NCBI GenBank assembly: GCA_004293385.1
Contig: RDYO01000009.1
Span: 1 to 20,783, forward strand
Source of the DNA: Verrucomicrobiota bacterium
GTDB lineage: Bacteria; Verrucomicrobiota; Verrucomicrobiia; Opitutales; UBA953
Length of the DNA: 20,783 bases
Direction of reading: 5' to 3'
In this document: piece by piece, positions 9,001 to 14,907 of the stretch
Layout of the letters: every line of letters begins with the position of its first letter
Position numbering within the stretch: the stretch's first letter is position 1
The notes under the pieces: model-generated
Database searches by the model: none
The model's input: the letters and a program-made list of their open reading frames with translations, nothing else
Told to the model about the DNA's origin: nothing
Made by a program: the position numbers and the translations under genes

Positions 9001-9412
9001 TCAGGATCAGCTCGGCGGTGCCACGGCGGTTGTCGCCGTCGAAGAAATCTTCGGTGCCTTTGGGGTATTTATCGAGGAAAGCGGTGAGTTCCACCTGGGC
9101 CTTGGGCCAGTCCTTCATGAAGAAGAGACAGGTCGCTTTGCGGAAGGAGAGGACCGCCTTCATGCTGTTGGCGACGTCGCCGGCCTTGTCCTCGAGTTCC
9201 TGGAAGAGATCGAGGGCCTCTTTGTACTTCTTTTCCTCGAAGGCCTTGTCGGCGGCCTTGTAGAGGACGTTCAGAGGGTCTTCCTGCTTTTCCGCGGTGG
9301 GCAGGGGCTTGGTCTGCGCGCGAAGGACGCCGGTGACGGGGGTCACGGCGAGGAGGACGGCGAGCAGGGCGGCCTTGGCCAGTTGGTAGGTGCGGGACTC
9401 TTGGATAAGCAT
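6080..9412 (-). CDS. Giant periplasmic TPR-repeat protein
   Basis: This 1110-residue exported protein heads the ExbB/ExbD operon. The start at ATG 9412 gives a signal peptide (hydrophobic core AKAALLAVLLAVTPVTGVL, cut near LRAQ at about residue 33). The frame is open further upstream to 9700 but that part reads as non-coding. Nearly the whole chain is TPR-like: repeated phrases such as DKAFEEKKYKEALDLFQELE, FPEAIEHYKWVLANV and FGEKKYAEALSLCNEAI mark helix-turn-helix units. A charged, probable coiled-coil stretch lies near residues 820-880 (QLERKQGVTRPEIDTAKEAV and onward). No enzyme motif is evident. The stop lies 5 bp before the next ATG, so the two are co-transcribed. Role unknown; a scaffold or substrate-recruiting partner of the proton channel is a reasonable guess. 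Confidence 0.88.
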   Translation of the reverse strand: MLIQESRTYQLAKAALLAVLLAVTPVTGVLRAQTKPLPTAEKQEDPLNVLYKAADKAFEEKKYKEALDLFQELEDKAGDVANSMKAVLSFRKATCLFFMKDWPKAQVELTAFLDKYPKGTEDFFDGDNRRGTAELILIEAFSKQGKWDQALARLEKIRTNTLARPEERVSAFTLSAQIVVDRAKSSTDDLKKAAYAQAISLLKQATAEGINTPERREAAYKLVEMYTKLGLTKEATQLKNEIDARSTGSPVEVVRSNFQRLEIGDARFAAAESAADEAFRGDFYRQALNNYQGTLRRVNLTRSFGKAIETKTAEVEGMTKAAPKPNAEQADNIRRAQLDLEQFKKIEAEFKANKDYDAFISYRIGLCLLELKRPWEAHVAFLDIFENSPEFSRIAGAYYYHILALRRIGRNNEAQAKCKEFIQKFPKDEMVSSIALILGDISQEREEFPEAIEHYKWVLANVANLTPEIAEEIDFRIAACLFSQVDWAPAQKAFEAFLKKYERSSVRQQVLYMNALCSFFQGKYKETKIDFDKYEQEYPKGQFIPDVRYRQAIVKFGVNPPDIAGTIKLCEDWLKDFAKDRTDEVIAQTPEVYTLIGDAHIRMADELDKKVKAADIDLRVNLKTPDRAKFAAIKDKLEKEKEAVTGKAIDAYEAAAKSARTNPQALEFVLGELRKLLPGRGEHKRMRDLFKEIFDWDHNDPKAMTYLYEVIRSTERMGDMPEFAQQAEKVRKDFSAKLADGRKAVDQLERKQGVTRPEIDTAKEAVKKLSAELEAELAKVEVKRQASIAEQKKRALKILSDAVAESINDRKQEGTEKLIVFLAEKLARKIKRVKAGAKPEPGAYTSADAEKELTKLLRLEENRSSLVAQARGFFALGQLAVFTREPEKTAANFAKIAANFKAEELNPTILALVGESLLAKGDLKKAEEFCRYILEFARSSEYADYGFAGLADIRFGEKKYAEALSLCNEAIDNNILMSKELDLRFTRARALAELAKYDEAKAGFKEIAETKEWRGEKTAASLYWLGLIEERQATDKEGYARAIAYYRRCFMTWKKYEVWSAKAYFSAAKLFASKLDQKNEAKLILQEMLQKDRIKDTREAEEAKAYLLGL

Positions 9413-9451
9413 CGGGTGAGGGGAGCTATTGCTCCGCGTCGGGGGTGCGAA

Positions 9452-9481
9452 GGAATAGCCCAAGCGGCCGAGGGATGCCAA
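9452..9481 (-). promoter_or_regulatory. Candidate promoter for the TPR-ExbB-ExbD operon
   Basis: On the minus strand, TTGGCA (9476-9481) and TATTCC (9452-9457) are separated by 18 bp. This gives a plausible sigma70-type promoter with a leader of roughly 33 bases before the TPR gene. Matches to consensus are partial, and the call rests on sequence alone. Confidence 0.3.
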
Positions 9482-9483
9482 GC

Positions 9484-9505
9484 AATAAGCCCCCCTCCGA
9501 GGGGC
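9484..9505 (-). terminator. Possible terminator of the ArsR-methyltransferase gene
   Basis: A GC-only stem GCCCC / GGGGC (9489-9505) is followed on the minus strand by TTATT. It lies about 40 bp after the stop of the methyltransferase gene and just upstream of the candidate TPR operon promoter. The stem is short and the T-run is broken, so this is weak. Confidence 0.4.
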
Positions 9506-9545
9506 AAATATCAGAGCCCGGCGGGGGGGTCTGACTGTGAATAAC

Positions 9546-10484
9546 TCAGGCCCCGGGACGCAGGCCTGTCGCCAAGAGGGTCTCGAAGCCCGGCTCCTTG
9601 GTTTCCTTGGCCACCACGCGCACCTCGGACTGGGCAAAGCCGGCTTCCTCGATCCAATCGTGGAGTTCGTTCTCTTTGAAACCCAGCCAGCGGTCGGCAT
9701 ACAGTTCGCGGGCTTTCTCGAAGCGGTGGGCGCGCAGGTCGAGGACGATCAGGCGACCCCCCGGCTTGAGGATGCGGAAGGCTTCGGCGAGGGCCTGGCG
9801 GGGGTTCTCGGCGTGGTGCAGGGCCTGGCTCAGCAAGGCGAGGTCGATGCTGCGGTCCGGCAGGGGGACTTTCTCGATGTTGCCGAGGACGTAGGTCAGG
9901 TTGCGGAGCTGCTCTTTCTTGGCCAAGGCCCGGCCGACCTGGACCATGCGCGGCGAACTGTCCACGCAGTGCACGCTTTCGGCCTGGCGGGCGAGGAGGC
10001 GGGAGAGGGTGCCGTCGCCGGCCCCGAGGTCGGCGATCCGGACCTTGGGCGTCAGGAGGAAGAGCATCTGACCGATGGCCTCCCAGGAGCGTCCCGGGCA
10101 GTAGTTCCGGCCCAGCCGGTCGGCCACGAGGTTGAAGTGCTGCTCGGCCTTCTGCCGACGCTTCTCGACGATCCGCTGCCAGGAGCGCTGGTCGGCCGCC
10201 GCCTTGGGCTCGCGGGCGCTGGCGGCCAGGGCGGCTTCGACGATGCCGCCCACGCTGTCCGGGAGGTCGCGGGCCACCGCGTAGAAGGATTTCTTGCCGT
10301 CGCGTCGGTCGACCACAAGGCCGCCTTTCCGGAGCAGGGCCAGATGGGTGGAGATGCGGGACTGCGGGAGGCCGAGGATTTCCTGGAGCTCGCCGACGGC
10401 CAGTTCGCCGCGGTGCAGCAGGTGCAGCATGCGGGAGCGCGTGGGGTCGGCCAGCAGGCGCAGGGATTCCCAAGGGTCGGGCAT
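9546..10484 (-). CDS. ArsR-type winged-helix regulator fused to a SAM-dependent methyltransferase
   Basis: This 312-residue fusion has an N-terminal ArsR winged helix (residues 7-70: LADPTRSRMLHLL, recognition region LPQSRISTHLALLRKGGLV). A linker helix follows, then a class I methyltransferase with SAM motif I IADLGAGDGTLSRLL (150-164) and the later motif ILKPGGRLIVLDLRAH. The usual ArsR metal-box cysteines are absent (GELAVGELQEILGL), so a metal sensor is unlikely. Fusions of this type are known near methionine-cycle genes in other bacteria, and SAH-sensing ArsR proteins exist. A regulator that senses SAM or SAH is therefore possible, but no methionine-cycle gene is visible here. The start has no Shine-Dalgarno, and its promoter would begin transcription at about the ATG. 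Confidence 0.88.
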   Translation of the reverse strand: MPDPWESLRLLADPTRSRMLHLLHRGELAVGELQEILGLPQSRISTHLALLRKGGLVVDRRDGKKSFYAVARDLPDSVGGIVEAALAASAREPKAAADQRSWQRIVEKRRQKAEQHFNLVADRLGRNYCPGRSWEAIGQMLFLLTPKVRIADLGAGDGTLSRLLARQAESVHCVDSSPRMVQVGRALAKKEQLRNLTYVLGNIEKVPLPDRSIDLALLSQALHHAENPRQALAEAFRILKPGGRLIVLDLRAHRFEKARELYADRWLGFKENELHDWIEEAGFAQSEVRVVAKETKEPGFETLLATGLRPGA

Positions 10485-10490
10485 GAGGCG

Positions 10491-10519
10491 AAGATGGGCG
10501 GGGGCCGCGGGCTTGTCAA
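10491..10519 (-). promoter_or_regulatory. Candidate promoter of the ArsR-methyltransferase gene, giving a leaderless mRNA
   Basis: On the minus strand a perfect -35 hexamer TTGACA (10514-10519) is followed after 17 bp by CATCTT (10491-10496), a weak -10. The expected transcription start, about 7 bases on, falls at or next to the ATG at 10484. The -35 box overlaps the T-run of the upstream greA terminator. Spacing and the perfect -35 support it; the -10 is poor. Confidence 0.4.
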
Positions 10520-10548
10520 AAGAGGAAGCCCCGTCACCGGGGCTTCTT
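10518..10548 (-). terminator. Intrinsic terminator of the greA gene
   Basis: A perfect 9-bp stem GAAGCCCCG / CGGGGCTTC (10525-10533 and 10538-10546) has a 4-base loop and is followed on the minus strand by CTCTTTT. It starts about 22 bp after the greA stop and separates greA from the ArsR-methyltransferase gene. Confidence 0.85.
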
Positions 10549-10569
10549 CAGGAGGGACTGACGGTCCGT

Positions 10570-12501
10570 TCAGCGCTTGTCGACCCAGCGGCCGATCTTC
10601 ACGACGGTCCAGCTTTCGGCCTTGCCGTTGATGTTGGTCGTGAACGTCTCGCCGGCCTTGTGGTTGAGGAACTGCTTCGCGAGCGGAGAGATGTAGGAGA
10701 GGATGTTCTTCTCCGGCTCGCCGTCCCAGGCGCCGAGCAGGTCGTAGGCGAACTCCGCCTGGTCGGAACCGCGGCGCAGGACGATGCTGGAGCCGACGCT
10801 GATGGCATCGGTCTTGGCTTCGGAGAAGTCGGTCACGCGGGCCTTCTTGAGCAACGCGTCGAGCTCGGCGCGACGGGCGGCGAGGGTGTCATGGTCCTGT
10901 CGGGCCATCTTGTATTCGGAATTTTCCTTCAAGTCGCCGTGCTCCTTGGCGATCTGGATGGCTTCCTTGACCGCGGGGAGGCGCACCTTGACGATGTCCT
11001 CGAGCTCGCGCTCCTTGACTTCCTTGGAGGCTTTGGAGACGAGGAGTTCCTTCTCTTCGGCTTCGGAGCCGGAGTGCTTGGACTTGGCGAGGCGCTGGAC
11101 GTGCGGCTCGATCTTGGCGAGACGGGAGAGGAGGGCCTTCTTCGTCATCTCGTCGAAGCCCTGGCTGCTCATCATCGTGCGGGTGAGGTCGAAGATCGTC
11201 TCGCTGTCGGCCTTCTTGCCTTCGGCCGGCGTGAGGATGTTCGCGATCAGCTCCTTGTCCTTGATGAGCTCGTTGGCCAGCGGGATGCGGGCGGTCGAAT
11301 TGGATTCGAGCGACTCGGTGTCGATCGACGAGAGGATGGCGCCGAGGAGGGCGGGGTTGATCAGGCGGCCGACGATGGCGGCGTACTTCTTCGAGTCGCG
11401 GTTCTTGATGATCCAGATGATCACCGGGGCGCGGAGTTCGCGGGTCTCGAGCCACTGCGCGAAGCGCGTGGCGACGGCCTCGGCGAGGTCCTGGTCGCAG
11501 AGGTAGGCGATGGATTCCGAGACGAGCTTGGCGGAGCCGCTCTTGGTGCCGCCGATGTCGCGGTTGCGGAGGAGGTCGAAGGCGCGGTCGGCCCAGCGGT
11601 CGCCGTGGTGGGCGCGCACGAGGTCCAGCAGGCTGCGGATCTTCTCGGTGGTGTGCGGGATGTTGAGGGCGACGAAGGCGAGGTCGCTTTCGGTGCAGAG
11701 CGCGATGATCTCCGAGGCCGTCGGGCTGACGGTCTCGACGTTCTCGACGGCGGAGCGGAAGAACTTATCGCGGTTCCAGATGCCGCCGAGGATGGCGGGG
11801 AGATTGTCGCGCTTGCGGGCGGTCTCGAGCTTCTTGATCTCCTTGAGGAGGTCGGCGGAGACCTTGTCGAGGTTGGCGGCGTTGGCGGCCGAGCGGGTCT
11901 CAGCGGCGGCGGCGCCGGCGAGCTCTTCGAGGAGCAGCAGCTTACGCTCGAAATTCGGGGCGCTTTCGTACTGGGCGAAGAGGTCTTCACCGAGGTCCTT
12001 GGGGGCTTCGAGGAGGGCGTAGAGGCCGCCTTTGCGCTCGGGCACGAGGATGGCGCGGTCCTTGCGGACGGCGGCGCGACCCTTGGTCCACCAGGCCTTG
12101 AAGGCGGCGGCGCGGTCCTTGCCGGCGGGGAGGGAAGCGAAATGGACGCGGTCGAGGTTGGCTTCGAGGGCGTAGGAAGTGCATTCGCCGGTCGGGTACT
12201 CGGCCAGGAGGGCCTTGACCACGCCGGCCGGGTCGTTGGCGACGAGGTTGGCGATCTCGGTCTTGGTGGCGTCGGCGTAGGCCTTGGCGACCAGTCCGTT
12301 AGGATTGATGAACTCGATCTTGCCGAGGAAGAAGGCGGCATCCATGGCGTGGCCCTTCTTGTTCTGCTCAGGGAAGTCGATGACCAGACGCTTGGTCGCC
12401 TCGTCGTAGGAACGGATGACGCCGATGCCCCAGGCTTGGTGGAGGCAGAAGGCTGGCTGACCCGTGGCCACCAGGTCGATGGCGGCCTGGAGGGAGTTCA
12501 T
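10570..12501 (-). CDS. greA: Transcription elongation factor GreA with a long N-terminal extension
   Basis: This 643-residue protein carries a Gre factor domain only at its C-terminus (about 490-643). The coiled-coil tip motif HGDLKENSEY includes the acidic pair Asp523 and Glu526, which stimulates transcript cleavage by stalled RNA polymerase. A C-terminal FKBP-like domain follows (ISVGSSIVLRRGSDQAEFAY and ISPLAKQFLNHKAGETF). Ordinary GreA has about 158 residues. The extra roughly 490 residues are mostly helical with no motif I recognise, apart from an N-terminal segment CLHQAWGIGVIRSYD that resembles a small beta domain. Chlamydial GreA proteins are also about 700 residues, so this is a PVC-group form. 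ATG 12501 is chosen because AAGGTGG precedes it; ATGs at 12537 and 12564 are alternatives. A strong terminator follows. Confidence 0.9.
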   Translation of the reverse strand: MNSLQAAIDLVATGQPAFCLHQAWGIGVIRSYDEATKRLVIDFPEQNKKGHAMDAAFFLGKIEFINPNGLVAKAYADATKTEIANLVANDPAGVVKALLAEYPTGECTSYALEANLDRVHFASLPAGKDRAAAFKAWWTKGRAAVRKDRAILVPERKGGLYALLEAPKDLGEDLFAQYESAPNFERKLLLLEELAGAAAAETRSAANAANLDKVSADLLKEIKKLETARKRDNLPAILGGIWNRDKFFRSAVENVETVSPTASEIIALCTESDLAFVALNIPHTTEKIRSLLDLVRAHHGDRWADRAFDLLRNRDIGGTKSGSAKLVSESIAYLCDQDLAEAVATRFAQWLETRELRAPVIIWIIKNRDSKKYAAIVGRLINPALLGAILSSIDTESLESNSTARIPLANELIKDKELIANILTPAEGKKADSETIFDLTRTMMSSQGFDEMTKKALLSRLAKIEPHVQRLAKSKHSGSEAEEKELLVSKASKEVKERELEDIVKVRLPAVKEAIQIAKEHGDLKENSEYKMARQDHDTLAARRAELDALLKKARVTDFSEAKTDAISVGSSIVLRRGSDQAEFAYDLLGAWDGEPEKNILSYISPLAKQFLNHKAGETFTTNINGKAESWTVVKIGRWVDKR

Positions 12502-12536
12502 TTTACCACCTTGTGGGGTCAGGGCCTTGTTGCTCA

Positions 12537-12565
12537 TTGCAAAAGTGGGTTTTGGGGATAACAAT
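12537..12565 (+). promoter_or_regulatory. Candidate rlmN promoter in the greA-rlmN divergent gap
   Basis: TTGCAA (12537-12542) and AACAAT (12560-12565) are spaced by 17 bp, giving a moderate sigma70-like match. This is the most AT-rich part of the 135-bp gap between two divergent genes. The opposite-strand promoter for greA probably overlaps it, but I could not pick a convincing pair of hexamers there. Confidence 0.25.
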
Positions 12566-12636
12566 TCTCACTTGCAAGCAGGAAGGCGGGGGTTTCGGGG
12601 TCCTGAGCCTCCGAGTCCGTTGCTCCTGCCCCTCCC

Positions 12637-13773
12637 ATGGCATTTAAGCCCGAAAAACCCTCAATCCACGGCGAAACTCCCGAAACCCTCGGCGAGCGGT
12701 TGGTCGCGGCCGGTCACCCCCGCTACCGGGCCGGTCAGGTCTTCGAGTGGCTCTACCCCCGCCGGGCCGAAACCGCCGAGACCATGACCAACCTGCCGGC
12801 CGGCCTGCGGGCTTGGTTGGCCGAGCAATATGACTTCGAGTCCACGGCCCTGGTCCAACGGAAGGCCTCCTCCGACGTCACCCAGAAGATCCTGCAGCGC
12901 CTCCGCGACGGCTCCCTGATCGAGACGGTCATCATCCGCGCCCCGATGGAGGGGGTCGGCCAGGAGAAGTCCCGCCGGACGATCTGCATCTCGACCCAGG
13001 TGGGCTGCGCCTACGGCTGCAAGTTCTGCGCCTCCGGCCTGGAAGGCTGGAAGCGCGACCTTTCGATCGGGGAGATCGTCTCCCAGCTCGTTCAGGTCTG
13101 CCGGATCGAAGACAAGGCCGACCCCGCCCGGGCCGCCGAAGGGCTGGCCTCCTTCGATAACATCGTGGTCATGGGCATGGGCGAGCCCTTGGCCAACTAC
13201 GACAACCTCCTCGCCGCCCTCCGCATCGTCAATGCCCAGTGGGGTTTCGGCTTCGGCGCCCGCCGCGTGACGATCTCGACCTCCGGCGTGGTGCCCAAGA
13301 TCCTCAAGCTGGCCGAGGAGCCGCTGGGCTTCCGCCTCGCGATCAGCCTCCACGGCGCGACCAACGAGGTCCGCAACCAGATCATGCCGGTGAACAAGAA
13401 GTTCCCGCTCGAGGAGCTCATCCCGGCGGCCAAGGCCTTCGCCCGCAAACACGGGCGCATGCTGACGCTCGAGTTCATCCTCATCGAGGACATCAACGAC
13501 TCGCTCGAGCAGGCCAAGAAGCTCGCCGTCATCGCCCGCGAACTCCACGCGCACGTCAATTTGATCCCGTATAACAAGGTCGAAGGCCTGCCCTGGGTGC
13601 GTCCTTCGCTGACGCGTCAGGACCGCTTCGTGAAGGAGCTCCGCGCGCTGGGCGTCACGGCCACGTTGCGTCGCGAGAAGGGACACGACATCGACGCCGC
13701 CTGCGGCCAGTTGCGCTTGCAGACGGAGAAGGCCGCCGCCGGCCAGTCGACGCCGCCTCCGGCGGCCGCTTAG
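12637..13773 (+). CDS. rlmN: 23S rRNA (A2503-C2)/tRNA (A37-C2) methyltransferase, radical SAM
   Basis: This 378-residue radical-SAM enzyme methylates carbon 2 of an adenosine in 23S rRNA, and in some bacteria of tRNA. The iron-sulfur cluster motif is CAYGCKFC (Cys124, Cys128, Cys131), and the methyl-carrying cysteine is Cys356 in REKGHDIDAACGQL, matching Cys355 of the E. coli protein. VVMGMGEPLANYDNLL, ISTSGVVPKI and LAISLHGATNEVRN are characteristic. The start at ATG 12637 has no Shine-Dalgarno but gives the family's full N-terminal domain. The Ala/Pro-rich end (STPPPAAA) is a short lineage tail. The stop codon overlaps that of the convergent rpe gene by three bases. Confidence 0.96.
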   Translation: MAFKPEKPSIHGETPETLGERLVAAGHPRYRAGQVFEWLYPRRAETAETMTNLPAGLRAWLAEQYDFESTALVQRKASSDVTQKILQRLRDGSLIETVIIRAPMEGVGQEKSRRTICISTQVGCAYGCKFCASGLEGWKRDLSIGEIVSQLVQVCRIEDKADPARAAEGLASFDNIVVMGMGEPLANYDNLLAALRIVNAQWGFGFGARRVTISTSGVVPKILKLAEEPLGFRLAISLHGATNEVRNQIMPVNKKFPLEELIPAAKAFARKHGRMLTLEFILIEDINDSLEQAKKLAVIARELHAHVNLIPYNKVEGLPWVRPSLTRQDRFVKELRALGVTATLRREKGHDIDAACGQLRLQTEKAAAGQSTPPPAAA

Positions 13774-14420
13774 GCCGTCAGCGCGGCCGCGAAGGCCTTG
13801 CGGTCCGGCGCCTTGAAGAAGGCCGTGCCGGCCACGAGGGTGTCGGCGCCGGCTTCACGGCAGAGGCGGCCGGTCTCGACGTTGATGCCGCCGTCGACCT
13901 CGAGGCGGAAGTTCGCGCCGCGCTTCGCGCGTTCGGCGGCGATGAAGCGGATGCTGTCCAGCACCGAGGGCATGAAGGACTGGCCGCCGAAGCCGGGGAA
14001 GACGGTCATGCAGAGCACGAGGTCGACGTCGCCGAGGTAGGGTAGCACGCGCCGCGGATCGGCGTCAGGATTCATCGCGATGCCGGCCGAAAGTCCGGCG
14101 TCTTTGATGGCGGCGAGCGTCTTCGCCATGTCGTGCTCGGCTTCGACGTGCACGGTCAGGCGTTCGGCGCCGGCCTTGGCGAACGCGGCCACGTAGCGGT
14201 CGGGATGGCTGAGCATCAGGTGCACGTCGAAGTGCAGCTTCGTCAGCGGACGGAGATCGGCGACGACCTGCGGGCCGAAGCTGATGTTGGGCACGAAGTG
14301 CCCGTCCATGATGTCGATGTGCAGCCAGTCGAGTCCGGCCGCCTCGACCGCGCGGACGCCTTGCGCGAAGGCGCCGTGGTCGGCGGCGAGGAGGGACGGT
14401 GCGACGACGGCCGGGTTCAT
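13770..14420 (-). CDS. rpe: Ribulose-phosphate 3-epimerase
   Basis: This 216-residue TIM barrel interconverts ribulose 5-phosphate and xylulose 5-phosphate in the pentose phosphate pathway. The metal ligands are visible: His34 and Asp36 in LHIDIMDGHFVPN, His67 in FDVHLML and Asp176 in LEVDGGIN. The phosphate-binding loop region VFPGFGGQSF is present and the length is standard (about 220). It is the last gene of the rpmF-plsX-fabH cluster: its ATG begins one base after the stop of the LptE-like gene. No terminator is visible after it, because its end interlocks with the rlmN stop on the other strand. Confidence 0.96.
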   Translation of the reverse strand: MNPAVVAPSLLAADHGAFAQGVRAVEAAGLDWLHIDIMDGHFVPNISFGPQVVADLRPLTKLHFDVHLMLSHPDRYVAAFAKAGAERLTVHVEAEHDMAKTLAAIKDAGLSAGIAMNPDADPRRVLPYLGDVDLVLCMTVFPGFGGQSFMPSVLDSIRFIAAERAKRGANFRLEVDGGINVETGRLCREAGADTLVAGTAFFKAPDRKAFAAALTA

Positions 14421-14421
14421 G

Positions 14422-14907
14422 TCACCAGGCCGAGGTGGCGGCTTGCCGGATCTGCGACGCGATGTCGGCGAAGAGCATCGGCGCGACGCTGAGTTCCTCG
14501 GCCACGGGATCGCCGGCGTTCTGCAGCGTGGTGGTGGCGCGGAAGACGCGGTCCTTGAAGAGCGTGCGCGCGCCGCCTTGGGCGGTCAGCGTGGCGCGGA
14601 CCTCGAAGGTCACGCGGAAGCTGTTGAAGGCGAAGGCGTCGCCGGGCTTGGTGGTGAAGCCGTCGCGGCGGTATTCCGTCACTTCGGTCGCCAGCACGGC
14701 GTCACCGGCGCCGAGGCGCACGCGCGGATCGCCCGCGAACGCATCGTTGAGTTTGCCGTGGAGGACGGCGTGCGTGGCGGTACGCGACGTGGCGTTGCGG
14801 ACGGGGGCGATCTCCAACGAGCGGAAAGCGGGCTTAGGGCCGCCGGCCTGATAGGCGGAACATCCGGCGAGCAGCAGGGCCGCGCCGAGCAGGAACCAGC
14901 TCCTCAT
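14422..14907 (-). CDS. LptE-like outer-membrane lipoprotein
   Basis: This 161-residue lipoprotein has a lipobox at its N-terminus (MRSWFLLGAALLLAGCSAY, lipidated Cys16). Its body fits LptE-type lipopolysaccharide-assembly lipoproteins: an early LEIAPVRNATS strand, an FAFNSFRVTFEVRATL strand, and a helix at the end (EELSVAPMLFADIASQI). LptE works with LptD at the outer membrane to place lipopolysaccharide in the outer leaflet. LptE sequences diverge strongly, so the family call rests on size, lipobox and strand pattern. Its ATG overlaps the upstream TPR gene's stop (ATGA), and rpe starts one base after its own stop. The same frame stays open upstream to 15498, but that part overlaps the TPR gene. 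Confidence 0.72.
   Translation of the reverse strand: MRSWFLLGAALLLAGCSAYQAGGPKPAFRSLEIAPVRNATSRTATHAVLHGKLNDAFAGDPRVRLGAGDAVLATEVTEYRRDGFTTKPGDAFAFNSFRVTFEVRATLTAQGGARTLFKDRVFRATTTLQNAGDPVAEELSVAPMLFADIASQIRQAATSAW

Noticed and set aside
6155..9544. A 1129-codon open frame on the plus strand opposite the giant TPR gene
   Set aside because: The translation is Gly/Leu/Val/Asp-rich low complexity, as expected from the mirror of a GC-rich, Lys/Glu/Ala-rich coding strand. It has no domain, while the minus-strand frame has a signal peptide and TPR repeats.
9413..9700. Upstream extension of the giant TPR frame
   Set aside because: The extra 96 residues are Arg/Pro-rich and overlap the methyltransferase gene; the later start gives a clean signal peptide.
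10294..12561. 755-codon plus-strand frame opposite greA and the ArsR gene
   Set aside because: It spans two genes and a terminator on the other strand and reads as compositional shadow; the greA frame carries the conserved Gre motif.
12556..12566. GGATAACAATT, identical to part of the lac operator
   Set aside because: The rest of the operator is absent and no LacI-type gene is nearby; this is most likely chance in an AT-rich gap.
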